The position numbers and the translations under genes are program-made. DNA of 64,000 bases from Deltaproteobacteria bacterium (GTDB lineage Bacteria; Myxococcota_A; UBA796; GCA-2862545). Under the pieces are notes generated by a model, which saw only the letters and a program-made list of their open reading frames with translations, was not told where the DNA came from and searched no databases. The DNA is taken from positions 310,001 to 374,000 of the forward strand of contig SBGP01000095.1 in NCBI GenBank assembly GCA_006226595.1, read 5' to 3'. Below, piece after piece: positions 26,190 through 34,688 of the stretch (the first letter of the stretch is position 1; every line of letters begins with the position of its first letter).

Positions 26190-27245
26190 TCACCCCGCGG
26201 AGAGCACCTCGCGGACCACGGTGATGCGAACCAGCTCGCCGCCGCGGTCCACCGTCAGGTCCACGGAGGTCCCGGCATCGCCGCCGACGACCTCCACGAA
26301 GTCGCCGAGCGACAGGTCATCGGCGTTCTCGCCGTCGACCTCGACCACGCGATCACCCTCCGCGAGTCCCGCGGTCTGGGCCGGCCCGCCGTCGAGCACT
26401 CCCTCGATGACGATGCCGTCGTCGGTCTCCGCGACGCGGACGCCGAGTCCACCCCGCGGCAGATCCGAGATCGCGATGTCGAGGATCACGTCCTCGCCGG
26501 GCTTGGGCGTGACCTCGATGCGGTCGCTCATCGTGCGCAGCAGCCCGTCCTGGCGCATCGCAATCACCGAGCACGGCTCGGGCACGATGTCCATGTGCAC
26601 CACACCCTGCCCATCGGCGAAGGCGAGGTTGCCGCATCCCTCGAGCCACGCGCCATCCGCGGGCGCACCGCTGCTGCGCAGCGTGATCGAGCCCGTGAGC
26701 GACGCGCGCCCGAGGTCGGGCTCGATGACCGCGGTGCACGTGCCATGGCCGCTCTCGGGTCGGTCGGACCACGCAATGGCCACCGGCCCATAGCCTTCGA
26801 GCGAGAACAGGCCCTCGCGGATGTCGAAGGGCTCGGTCTCGGGCCCGAGGTCGTACACGAGCGGCAGGTAGGCCCGTCCGTCGACGACCTGCACGATGCG
26901 GCCGTTGAAGTCCGAGTGGCCGCCCACCGAGAGGTAGGCCTGGCCGTCGGGGACGTCTGGCCCGAGGTCGCACACGACGTGCGTGTTCGGGTCGGCGATC
27001 AGGGCCTCCGCCCGGGCCGCCGGATCGTCGGGGGCCTCGGATCCGGCCTCGGCGGCGAGGTCGGGCGCTGCGTCCGCCTCTGGCGCCGCTTCGGGGACCG
27101 ACGAGCGCGAGAGTCGCGCCCCCTCGCGGCTCGGCGTCGGGGCGTCGACCACCGCCGCGACCTCCGTGGACCGCGGCCACAGCCACCATCCGAGGCACAG
27201 CAGGAGCAGGGACAACGGCAGGAGCAACAGGGTTCGACGGCGCAT
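26190..27245 (-). CDS. Membrane-anchored PDZ-domain protein
   Basis: The 351-residue protein starts with a signal anchor (LLLLPLSLLLLCLGWWLW), then an Ala/Glu/Pro-rich linker and a beta-rich middle region with three or four Cys. The C-terminal 90 residues form a PDZ domain: GLGVRVAETDDGIVIEGVL, AQTAGLAEGDRVVEVDG and VDLTVDRGGE. No protease domain is present, so it is not HtrA; such proteins act as binding or adaptor modules. A GGAG element precedes ATG 27245. A 7-base inverted repeat lies directly upstream. Confidence 0.78.
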   Translation of the reverse strand: MRRRTLLLLPLSLLLLCLGWWLWPRSTEVAAVVDAPTPSREGARLSRSSVPEAAPEADAAPDLAAEAGSEAPDDPAARAEALIADPNTHVVCDLGPDVPDGQAYLSVGGHSDFNGRIVQVVDGRAYLPLVYDLGPETEPFDIREGLFSLEGYGPVAIAWSDRPESGHGTCTAVIEPDLGRASLTGSITLRSSGAPADGAWLEGCGNLAFADGQGVVHMDIVPEPCSVIAMRQDGLLRTMSDRIEVTPKPGEDVILDIAISDLPRGGLGVRVAETDDGIVIEGVLDGGPAQTAGLAEGDRVVEVDGENADDLSLGDFVEVVGGDAGTSVDLTVDRGGELVRITVVREVLSAG

Positions 27246-27251
27246 GCACTC

Positions 27252-27268
27252 TCCAGGCGAAGCCTGGA
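27252..27268. repeat. Perfect inverted repeat upstream of the PDZ gene
   Basis: The arms TCCAGGC and GCCTGGA are separated by GAA. It sits within the minus-strand leader, 7 bases upstream of ATG 27245, and overlaps the GGAG element there. It could be an operator or an mRNA hairpin that hides the ribosome binding site. Confidence 0.45.
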
Positions 27269-27358
27269 CGGTGCGACCCTCTCAGTTATTGCAGACATCG
27301 TCACTTTGACCGGCCGAATCGGCACTCCCGAGCCAGCGCCAGGCGGTTAAGGGCCCGC

Positions 27359-28153
27359 ATGCGCCGCGCCCTCGCCATCCTGTTCCTCTTCGCCGCCGCC
27401 CCCGCCCTCGGCTTCCACGCCTACCCCAAGGGCGGCCCGCACGACCGCGCGACCCGGCGGGCGGCGGATGCGACCGAAATGGACAACTCGTCGCTGACCG
27501 CGCTGAAGCAGGCCGTGCGTCGCGTCGACGTCGAGGAGCTCGCGGTCGACCTGCGCGCCGCCGGCAACCCCGGACTGATGCGCGGCGCGACCTCGGAGAT
27601 CCTCATCCACCCGCGGTGCGACTTCGAGGGCAGCCATCACTTCCAGCGCGGCAAGACCCAGACGGTGGATGCCGTGCTTCGGCAGGGCCGCGGCGTGCTC
27701 AAGAAGGCGCGCATCGACGCGCTCTCCGCGCTGGCGGACGGCGACCGCGACCGCGCCGTCGCCGCGCTGGGCCTCGGCCTGCACGTGCTCCAGGACTTCT
27801 TCGCGTACTCGAACGTGGTCTTTCTCGACGAGCACCGCCAGAAGCTGCTCCTCGACTGGGTCCTCGGCAAGATCGAGCTCCCCGACGGGCACGGCGTCGA
27901 GCTCGTCGTGTACCGCCCGTGCAACGAAGAGCCTCCCGAGCTGCCCGACGACCCCGCCGGGAGCTGTGCGGAAGACGACCGCAGCGCGCTGTGCGCCTCG
28001 GTGAGCAGCCGGCGCAGCGTCGCCGGCGCCCGCAAGGACGCCCTCGGCAACAAGGCCTTCGACCGCGCCGTCGGCTTCGCCACCGACGCATCCATCGCAT
28101 GGCTCCAGTCCATCCGCCGCGAGGCCCGCGACGACTGGGCCACGGTGCAGTAG
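27359..28153 (+). CDS. Secreted HET-C-like / zinc phospholipase-like helical protein
   Basis: The 264-residue product has a signal peptide (AILFLFAAAPALGF). The stretch GLGLHVLQDFFAYSNVV resembles the HET-C (VWA7/heterokaryon incompatibility C) motif and the His/Asp metal-site helix of phospholipase C/P1 nuclease relatives. Earlier His residues (HPRCDFEGSHHF) could add ligands. Four Cys in the C-terminal third may pair. Bacterial HET-C proteins are poorly characterised. A TAAGGG element 5 bases before the ATG is a weak leaderless -10 candidate. Enzymatic activity is not established. Confidence 0.65.
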   Translation: MRRALAILFLFAAAPALGFHAYPKGGPHDRATRRAADATEMDNSSLTALKQAVRRVDVEELAVDLRAAGNPGLMRGATSEILIHPRCDFEGSHHFQRGKTQTVDAVLRQGRGVLKKARIDALSALADGDRDRAVAALGLGLHVLQDFFAYSNVVFLDEHRQKLLLDWVLGKIELPDGHGVELVVYRPCNEEPPELPDDPAGSCAEDDRSALCASVSSRRSVAGARKDALGNKAFDRAVGFATDASIAWLQSIRREARDDWATVQ

Positions 28154-28229
28154 GCCGACTTCCCTCACGGTTGTGATGAAATCGCGTCACGAGCATGACT
28201 CGTCGGGCGCGGGCCGGTCGAGAGTCGGC

Positions 28230-28235
28230 TAGATT
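28230..28235 (+). promoter_or_regulatory. TAGATT -10 box, likely leaderless transcript
   Basis: TAGATT is followed by seven bases and ATG 28243. No ribosome binding site is visible in between. Confidence 0.5.
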
Positions 28236-28242
28236 CCCCGCC

Positions 28243-29721
28243 ATGCGGTTCCTCCCAGCCATTCTGCTCCTCGCGTGCTCCGGTCCCCCGGGCACGTTCG
28301 AGTTTCCCTCCCCGACCGACGCGCCGCCGCTTCGCGGACCCGGCGGGCCAGAGCGCACCTTCACCGAGGACGAGCTGTTCCAGCCGTGCGCCTACCTCGA
28401 TGGCGGGCCGGACGACTGGGACCACCACAACCTCGTCGGTCCCTACCGCGGCCACCTCGTGCTGCCATGGGCCCCGGAGTGGTCGGACGGCGGCATCACC
28501 TTCTTCGAGGTGAGCGACCCCTGCGAGCCCGTAAAGCTCGCGGACTCGTGGGACACCGACATGCGCGAGACCCACGCCATCGGCTTCACCCACATCCGCG
28601 AGGGCATCTACCAGGGCGACTGGGCGGTCGTGAACCACATGCGCGGCATCCAGATCTGGGACGTCAGCAACCCCTACGAGCCCGTCGTCGCCGGCTCTGT
28701 CGAGCTGCCCAACGTGTTCTACCCGGACAGCTACTCACGGGTCGTGCTCTCGGTGTTCTGGCAGTACCCGGTCCTGTACGCGGCGGCGGCGAACAACGGC
28801 ATCTTCGTCGTCGACACGTCGAACCCCTACGAGCCGCGCATGCTCAACCACATGGAGTTCGAGCCCGGGCTCCGCTCGGGCGGCGTGTTCGCGCTCGGCA
28901 ACTCCCTGCTCGTCGCGGGCGCCGAGACCGAGGACGCCATCCTCCTCGACATCAGCGACCCGGCCAACCCGCAGCCCATCCCCGGCGGACGCTTCGATGT
29001 CGCCGATCGGGACGGCGTTCCCCGCGAGTACTACCACGGCAATCGAGCTGGCGATCTGGCGCTGTTCGCGCGCAAGGGCGGCGGCTCCGGGCCCATGGTC
29101 TACGACATCAGCGACCCGACCGCCCCCAGCTTCGTCGGCGACCTGCCGATGCCCAACAACGGCGGGTACATCTTCTACGACGAGGGCTTCCTGTTCATGG
29201 GCGAGTCCAGCGCCGCCCGCGTGTACGACGCCCGGGACATGAGCGACATCAAGGTGGTCGGCGAGGTCACCCCCGACGTGTTCCCCGGCGACCTCGACAC
29301 GATCACGCCCTACGGCAATGTGGCCATGCTCTCCGCCGACTCGGACGCCGAGGACGACCAGGGCACCACGGTCATCCCGTGGCGGGTCGAACCCGACCAC
29401 GAGGCGCCCGAGGTCATGGCGGTGAGCCCGAAGGACGGCGAGGTCGGGGTCGCGCTCACCAGCCGCATCGGCGTGGGCTTCAACGAGATGGTGGAGCCGA
29501 GCACCGTGTTCGCGGGCAGCATCCGCATCGTCGCCGAGGACGGCACGCCGATCGACGCATGGGGCTCGGGCCAGGAGGCCATCGCCACGCTGTTCCCGAA
29601 GGGACGGCTGTTGCCGAACACGACCTACACGGTGAGCGTCGAAGAAGGCGGCGTGACCGACGTCAACGGCAATGCCGTCGCGGAGACCTACACATGGTCG
29701 TTCACCACCGCCGGGCAGTGA
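28243..29721 (+). CDS. LVIVD-repeat beta-propeller lipoprotein with Ig-like domain
   Basis: The 492-residue product has a lipobox (AILLLAC). LVIVD-type propeller blades are visible as repeated hydrophobic-D-x-S-x-P units: IWDVSNPYEPV, VVDTSNPYEPR, LLDISDPANPQ and YDISDPTAPS. The C-terminal 100 residues form a Big_5 Ig-like domain (SPKDGEVGVALTSRIGVGF to TYTWSFTT). I chose ATG 28243 because of the signal peptide and the TAGATT box 7 bases before it. The stop overlaps the next gene, a propeller-cytochrome lipoprotein, so the two likely act together at the cell surface. Confidence 0.85.
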   Translation: MRFLPAILLLACSGPPGTFEFPSPTDAPPLRGPGGPERTFTEDELFQPCAYLDGGPDDWDHHNLVGPYRGHLVLPWAPEWSDGGITFFEVSDPCEPVKLADSWDTDMRETHAIGFTHIREGIYQGDWAVVNHMRGIQIWDVSNPYEPVVAGSVELPNVFYPDSYSRVVLSVFWQYPVLYAAAANNGIFVVDTSNPYEPRMLNHMEFEPGLRSGGVFALGNSLLVAGAETEDAILLDISDPANPQPIPGGRFDVADRDGVPREYYHGNRAGDLALFARKGGGSGPMVYDISDPTAPSFVGDLPMPNNGGYIFYDEGFLFMGESSAARVYDARDMSDIKVVGEVTPDVFPGDLDTITPYGNVAMLSADSDAEDDQGTTVIPWRVEPDHEAPEVMAVSPKDGEVGVALTSRIGVGFNEMVEPSTVFAGSIRIVAEDGTPIDAWGSGQEAIATLFPKGRLLPNTTYTVSVEEGGVTDVNGNAVAETYTWSFTTAGQ

Positions 29722-31736
29722 CCCTCCTCGCGCTCGCCCTCGCCGCCTGCACGGGGTCGGGCGAGGACAGCGGGTGGTGCACCACTGATGCGAGCTTCGA
29801 GCTCCAGCCCTACAGCCCGGTGGGAAACACCGTGCCCTTCGCTCTCGCCGGCGAGGACTGCGGCGAGCACCTGTGGGACTTCGGGGACGGCACCCAGTCC
29901 GAGGAGGCCACGCCTCGACATCGCTACGAGAGGCCGGGGCACTTCCAGGTCGTGCACCGCGAGACCTTCGCCGACGGCAGCTCCGCGACCGCGAGCGCGC
30001 TGATCCTGGTGTTTCGGGAGTCCGAGGGCACCCCGCTGGGCTCAAGCACGCTCCAGCCGATCGGACTGGGAGGCTACTTCGCCGTGTTGCCGGACTACGG
30101 CGTGGTGCGGGTGGGCTCGGACCAGGGCTTCGCGGCCTATACCGGCTGCGAGAGTCCCCGCACCGCCACCCCCACCTGGCTCAGCGGCGCGTTCGTGGCC
30201 TGCGAGGGCGAGGACGTCGTCGTCGAGCTGAACTCGGAGCTCGAGGAGATCAGGCGCATCGAGCTGGGAGCCGGCAGCCGCCCGTACGGCGTGGTTGTCA
30301 GCCCGGACACGGGGCTGCTGGTCAGCCTGGCGGGCACCGGGGAGCTCGTCACCGTGAGCAGCGATGCCGTCGTCGCGCGCACTGCCGTGAGCGACCCCCG
30401 TGGCGTGGCGGTCGGTCCCACCGGCCAGATCGCCGTGTCGCGCTTCCGGAGCCCCGATGGACACGGGGAGATCGCGGTTCCGGGCGGCGAGCCGTGGACC
30501 CTGGCCTTCGCGGACCAGGTCGACAGCGACAACACCTCGCGGGGCGTGCCGAACCTGCTCGAGCACATGGTGTTCAGCCCGGACGGCGGCACGCTCTACG
30601 TCGCCGGCCAGGTGAGCAACACGGCCCGTGGAGAGTGGCGGGACGGTCAGGCCCTGACCCACGAGACCACGGTGCGGGCGGTGCTCCGGGGCATCGACAC
30701 CACCACCGGCGAGGAGATCCGCGCCCTCGACCGGCAGTTCGACAACCACGGCCGCGCCGGCCCGATCGCGCTCTCTCCCCGCGGAGACTGGCTGTGGGTC
30801 GCGTTTCCCGACACCTCGGCCGTGTTCAAGCTCGACGCCTACACCGGGCGTACGGTGGACTCCATCCCCGACGTGGGCCGCGGCATCACCGGGCTGGTGG
30901 CGACCGGAGACACGCTGGCGGTGCACGCCTGGCTCGACCGCGTGGTTCGGGTCTACGATACCGACACCGTCGAGCTGATCGCCGAGTACCCCACCGTCGA
31001 CGTCGAGCCCCTCGACCCGCAGGTGCTCCGCGGCAAGCAGCTGTTCCACGATGCCCTGGACCGGCGCATCACCAAAGACGGCTACATCAGCTGCGTGAGC
31101 TGCCACCCGGACGGCGATCAGGACGGGCTCGTGTGGGACTTCACCGACCGCGGCGAGGGCCTGCGCAACACGAGCTCGCTGCTCGGCCGAGCGGGCACCG
31201 GCATGGGTCGGCTGCACTGGAGCGGCAACTTCGACGAGGTCCAGGACTTCGAGCACGACATCCGCGGGCCCTTCGCGGGCAATGGGCTGCTCGCCGAGAC
31301 CGACTGGCTCGCGACCAATGACACCCTGGGCACGCCCAAGGCTGGGCTGAGCGCCGACCTCGACGCACTCGCCGCCTACGTCACGTCGCTCGACGAGGTG
31401 CCCGCGAGTCCGCACGCCTACGATGCCGATGGCGAGGCCCTGTTTGCGGATCTGGGCTGCGATACCTGCCACCCGGCACCGCTGTACACCGACTCGTCGC
31501 TGGCCGATCTGCGCCACGACGTGGGCACGCTGACTCCCGCCTCCGGAGGCCGCCTGGGCGGCGCCCTCGACGGGCTCGACACGCCCACGCTGCTCGGCGT
31601 GCACGCGACGGGACCCTGGCTGCACGACGGCAGTGCCGCGACCCTCGAAGAGGCGGTTCTGGCCCACGACACGCTGCCGCGAACCCCCGATGCCAGCGAG
31701 CTCGCGTCGCTCGTGGCCTTCCTGGCGTCGCTCTAG
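29694..31736 (+). CDS. PKD - beta-propeller - diheme cytochrome c peroxidase-like lipoprotein
   Basis: The 680-residue product has a lipoprotein signal (LLALALAAC) and then a PKD-type domain (EHLWDFGDGTQSEEATPRHRY). A YVTN/YncE-like propeller follows (about 115-435). The C-terminal third is a CcpA/MauG-like region with two heme c sites, CVSCH (467-471) and CDTCH (589-593), and the spaced TPTLLGVHATGPWLHDG. Family members reduce peroxide or modify partner proteins in the periplasm. ATG 29694 keeps a positive n-region (HHRR); GTG 29718 is an alternative that overlaps the previous stop. It is co-transcribed with the LVIVD lipoprotein. Confidence 0.85.
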   Translation: MVVHHRRAVTLLALALAACTGSGEDSGWCTTDASFELQPYSPVGNTVPFALAGEDCGEHLWDFGDGTQSEEATPRHRYERPGHFQVVHRETFADGSSATASALILVFRESEGTPLGSSTLQPIGLGGYFAVLPDYGVVRVGSDQGFAAYTGCESPRTATPTWLSGAFVACEGEDVVVELNSELEEIRRIELGAGSRPYGVVVSPDTGLLVSLAGTGELVTVSSDAVVARTAVSDPRGVAVGPTGQIAVSRFRSPDGHGEIAVPGGEPWTLAFADQVDSDNTSRGVPNLLEHMVFSPDGGTLYVAGQVSNTARGEWRDGQALTHETTVRAVLRGIDTTTGEEIRALDRQFDNHGRAGPIALSPRGDWLWVAFPDTSAVFKLDAYTGRTVDSIPDVGRGITGLVATGDTLAVHAWLDRVVRVYDTDTVELIAEYPTVDVEPLDPQVLRGKQLFHDALDRRITKDGYISCVSCHPDGDQDGLVWDFTDRGEGLRNTSSLLGRAGTGMGRLHWSGNFDEVQDFEHDIRGPFAGNGLLAETDWLATNDTLGTPKAGLSADLDALAAYVTSLDEVPASPHAYDADGEALFADLGCDTCHPAPLYTDSSLADLRHDVGTLTPASGGRLGGALDGLDTPTLLGVHATGPWLHDGSAATLEEAVLAHDTLPRTPDASELASLVAFLASL

Positions 31737-31752
31737 CGGGCTGGTGGCGGGA

Positions 31753-32391
31753 TCAGGCGGGCCCGAGGCTCACGGTACGGCCCTCGAGGCTCGCATCGGT
31801 GAGGGCCTCGGCGATCCACTCGGCGAGATCGACGATGCCGACCTTGGTCCAGCTCCACGTCACCACGTCTTCGGCGGCGCGGAGTGGTCCACGTCGGCCC
31901 TCCGCGAGGATCGGAGGTCGGACGATGGTCCACGCGAGGCCGCTGTCCTGGACCAGGGCGTCGGCCACGGCGTGATCCGCGAACGCGGGGCGCAGGTTGC
32001 TCACGGCGACCAGCGTGCGGAAGCCCCACCCCGCCCGAGGCGCGGACTCGCCCACGGACTGGGCCGACACCTTGAGCAGGCGGCCGTCGTACACCTCGAG
32101 CAGCATCCGTGTGGACCGCGAGTGCAGGTCCTCGGGACCGACCACCGCCGCGAAGGGAGAGCGGCTCTTGCGGGGAATCGACAGGGCGGCGACCACCGCA
32201 TCGACGCCATCGACCGCCGCGCGCAGGAAGTCCGGGTCGCACACGTCCCCCGCCAGCGGCACGGCACCGTCCGGCACGGTCTCGGGCGAGGCGCTGCGGC
32301 CGACGCAGATCGGCTCGTCACCGCGGACGAGCAGGGCCTCGGCCACCGCTCGTCCCAGTCTTCCCGTGCCTCCGAGGATGAGAACGCGCAT
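31753..32391 (-). CDS. NAD(P)-binding epimerase/SDR-like protein
   Basis: The 212-residue cytoplasmic protein is an atypical SDR of the NAD(P)H-binding (NmrA/BVR-like) group. The N-terminal Rossmann motif is GGTGRLGRAV, followed by DVCDPDFLRAAVDGVDAVVAAL. Towards the end, AWTIVRPPILAEG is the usual position-specific signature of these proteins. No YxxxK catalytic pair is obvious, as expected for the atypical class. It may be a reductase or an NADP sensor. It lies alone, convergent with the cytochrome-like gene. Confidence 0.8.
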   Translation of the reverse strand: MRVLILGGTGRLGRAVAEALLVRGDEPICVGRSASPETVPDGAVPLAGDVCDPDFLRAAVDGVDAVVAALSIPRKSRSPFAAVVGPEDLHSRSTRMLLEVYDGRLLKVSAQSVGESAPRAGWGFRTLVAVSNLRPAFADHAVADALVQDSGLAWTIVRPPILAEGRRGPLRAAEDVVTWSWTKVGIVDLAEWIAEALTDASLEGRTVSLGPA

Positions 32392-32465
32392 GGCGCTTCT
32401 TCACCGGCTGTGCGACGAGTGGCCAGCGACCGCGACAAGTGGGGACGGCGCGGATAGCGGAGCGC

Positions 32466-33293
32466 ATGCCGCGCCTCGCCGAACTCGCCCGTGAGCTCGA
32501 GGCCCGTGGGACCGACCCGCGGGTCCTGCGCGAGCTGCAGCTCGAGCTCCAGGTCCTCGACACACCGCCGAGCCTGCTCGGTCGACTCCGGCAGCAGGTT
32601 CGCGAGCTCGCCCGCCGCAACGCCGAGCGCCTCTCCGGCGAGATCGCCGAGAGCCGCGAGATGGTGCGCATCATCCGCCGACGCGTCGCGCGCGAGCAGG
32701 TCACCGAGGACGAGCTGATCCTCGTGCGCGAGCAGATGCTCGACCTCGTGCGCGTGGTGCCCGCCGCGATGGTCGTCGCCACCAACTACACGCTGCCGCT
32801 GCCAGGCACGAGCCTGCTCACGCCATGGCTGCTCGCCAAGCTCGGCCTGCTGCCGACGCGCTGGCGCGAGGCCCACATCCTCCACACGCTGCACAAGGAG
32901 GCCGCGCGACTGCGCGCCGCCGGCCACACGGAGCTCGCCGAGCGCGTGGAGGCCCTCGAGAGCCAGGTCGAGGAAGAGGCGGATGCCCGCACGGCCGCGG
33001 CCCACGAGGCAGCGCTCCTCACCCACTGGGACGCCAACCACGACGGTCAGTGGCAGGAGTCCGAGCTCGCCGCCTACCGTGCCGAGGTCCTTCGCCTCGC
33101 CGGCGTGGCGCTGCGCATGGGCACGCGCAAGCGCTGGTTCCTGCAGGCGGAGGGCCGCATCTTCGGGCCGGTCACCCTACCCGCCCTGCAGGACCTCCAG
33201 ACCGAGCTGCCCCTGCTCGTCTGCTACGACGGCAAGAGCGGCTGGGTCGACCTGCGTGACCTGCTGACGACGGCTCAGAGCACGCGCGGGTAG
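32466..33293 (+). CDS. LETM1-like protein with EF-hand loop and GYF-like C-terminus
   Basis: The 275-residue protein resembles LETM1-type domains in the middle: DELILVREQMLDLVRVVPA followed by LPLPGTSLLTPWLLAKLGLLP (quoted in part), the pattern of the ion-transport-linked LETM1 family. One hydrophobic segment may insert in the membrane. Residues 189-200 form a canonical 12-residue EF-hand loop (DANHDGQWQESE). The C-terminal 45 residues (RWFLQAEGRIFGPVTLPALQ) look like a GYF_2/DUF4339 module. GTG 32439 is an alternative start; ATG 32466 has GGAG closer. The last 19 bases overlap the convergent gene. Confidence 0.65.
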   Translation: MPRLAELARELEARGTDPRVLRELQLELQVLDTPPSLLGRLRQQVRELARRNAERLSGEIAESREMVRIIRRRVAREQVTEDELILVREQMLDLVRVVPAAMVVATNYTLPLPGTSLLTPWLLAKLGLLPTRWREAHILHTLHKEAARLRAAGHTELAERVEALESQVEEEADARTAAAHEAALLTHWDANHDGQWQESELAAYRAEVLRLAGVALRMGTRKRWFLQAEGRIFGPVTLPALQDLQTELPLLVCYDGKSGWVDLRDLLTTAQSTRG

Positions 33294-34354
33294 AAGCCGC
33301 GAGAGTGCGCCCACGCGCCCCCGAAGTCCCAGTCCACGTAGGTCGAGCGCAGCCGCATGCTGGCGTCCGAGGTCGGGTAGATGCCCGGGTCCGCGTCGGT
33401 GGCCACTCCCCAGGCGTCGTAGTCGTCCGGAGGGATCTCGGCGTCGTTGAGCGCTGAGACACCGGTGACCGCGATGCTGAAGTAGTTGCCCACCGCCTCG
33501 TACAGGGCGTACGCGGTGCCCACCGCGCCGCCACGGGAGCGACTTCCGCGGAGGATGGGCGCAGCGACGAGGTTGTGGATGATCCACGACTGCCGCGCGA
33601 CGTTGCCGACGAGCCCCGCCGAGACCTGGGCCCCGTTCACCGTCCCGATCACCGCGTTGTTCATGAAGAAGCTGTCCCGGCTGTCGTACGCGAGCCCGGC
33701 GGCGCCGTAGTAGCCGTAGGCCTCCCCGCGCATGGTGTTGCGGTACACGTCGCTGTCGGTGATCCGACTCACGAGCCCACCGACGGTGTTCGCGCGGACC
33801 TCTGCCTCGACGTCGTTCTTGTACAGCTCGCAGCCCTCCGCCACGGCGACGAGCCCGCCGGCGTACACGTCGCCCCGGGCGTCACTGTTGCGCACGTCCA
33901 CATCGTGGATGCGGCTGTCGAAGCACTCCCCGGCAATCACTCCAGCCGCATACGATGCATGCATCGAACCGAAGTTGACCAGCAGGCTGTGGACCTCGGC
34001 TCGCTCGAGGGTACCGAACAGGCCGGTGTGGGCGCCGATGTCCCAGTCCGTGACCGTGGCGGCGTACAAGCTGTAGCCCTGACCGTCGAGCTCGCCGGTG
34101 AACGGGTTCTCGGGCGTGCCGATGGCCACCAGGTTGCTGCCACTGAGGTCGAGGTGGGCGGTGAGCACGAAGTGTGCGTCGCAGTCCTGGGACGAGGTCT
34201 CGCCGCAGCCGTAGCGGCCAAGGTCCGCGAACGCGCGAGCCGACCCGATCCGGTACGGGTTGCTCGCCGTCCCCTCCCCGAGATCGTTGTGGGTGCCATC
34301 CCCGCGAATGGGGAAGAACAGCATGCTGAAGCCAAGAACGAGAGCTGCGGTCAT
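33275..34354 (-). CDS. GLUG-like parallel beta-helix protein, exported
   Basis: The 359-residue product has a short N-terminal hydrophobic stretch (ALVLGFSMLFF) and then tandem beta-helix repeats with a GLUG-like pattern, for example HTGLFGTLERAEVHSLLV, AAGVIAGECFDSRIHDVDV and GGLVSRITDSDVYRNTM. Such right-handed helices are common in adhesins and surface polysaccharide-acting proteins. Four Cys occur in the first third. ATG 34354 has GAGGTGA 4 bases upstream. It overlaps the LETM1-like gene tail by 19 bases in the convergent direction. Confidence 0.75.
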   Translation of the reverse strand: MTAALVLGFSMLFFPIRGDGTHNDLGEGTASNPYRIGSARAFADLGRYGCGETSSQDCDAHFVLTAHLDLSGSNLVAIGTPENPFTGELDGQGYSLYAATVTDWDIGAHTGLFGTLERAEVHSLLVNFGSMHASYAAGVIAGECFDSRIHDVDVRNSDARGDVYAGGLVAVAEGCELYKNDVEAEVRANTVGGLVSRITDSDVYRNTMRGEAYGYYGAAGLAYDSRDSFFMNNAVIGTVNGAQVSAGLVGNVARQSWIIHNLVAAPILRGSRSRGGAVGTAYALYEAVGNYFSIAVTGVSALNDAEIPPDDYDAWGVATDADPGIYPTSDASMRLRSTYVDWDFGGAWAHSRGFYPRVL

Positions 34355-34688
34355 CGATCACCTCACATCGAGTCGAGCCAGCCGGACCCCTGTCTGGCGT
34401 GGCGGTCGCACACTCCTAATGCACTCCAACCCAATTGTCATTCAGCATGGTCGTTTTCTATGCGAACGAAGGTCGCCGGAGGCTGACGCGCGAGAGGAAA
34501 AGGTCATCGACAAGGGTTTGTCTCGGGCGAGATTCATGCGTCTCGGTGCTCGGTCTCGGCGCGCCGAATCCTGCTCCGCAGCTCGCCGGAGGGGTGTGCG
34601 CAAGGCCCCGGACCGAGGCTCCCGACGAGGGCTTTTCCTCGCCCGCGCGCGTGGCTGAGTTACAACCGCAGACCGTCCCGGAGCCGCG
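34355..34688. other. Intergenic region upstream of dnaX
   Basis: No convincing gene lies in these 334 bases. The left third (about 34410-34450) is the least GC-rich part of the area and probably holds the minus-strand promoter of the beta-helix gene. The right part can fold into a compact structure (34549-34617, listed separately). A GGAG element sits just before the dnaX GTG. Confidence 0.5.
34549..34617 (+). ncRNA. Possible structured RNA upstream of dnaX (speculative)
   Basis: A 7-base closing helix CTCGGTC (34549-34555) / GACCGAG (34611-34617) encloses a perfect palindrome TCGGCGCGCCGA (34556-34567), a CTCC/GGAG pair and a GGGG/CCCC pair. This is a multi-arm fold 72 bases before dnaX. 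In GC-rich DNA such pairings can arise by chance. The SRP RNA core motif found at this place in some bacteria is absent. Confidence 0.25.

Noticed and set aside
34355-34688. SRP (4.5S) RNA gene before dnaX, as in Bacillus
   Set aside because: The conserved GGAAGGAAGCAGCC-type core is absent on both strands of the region.
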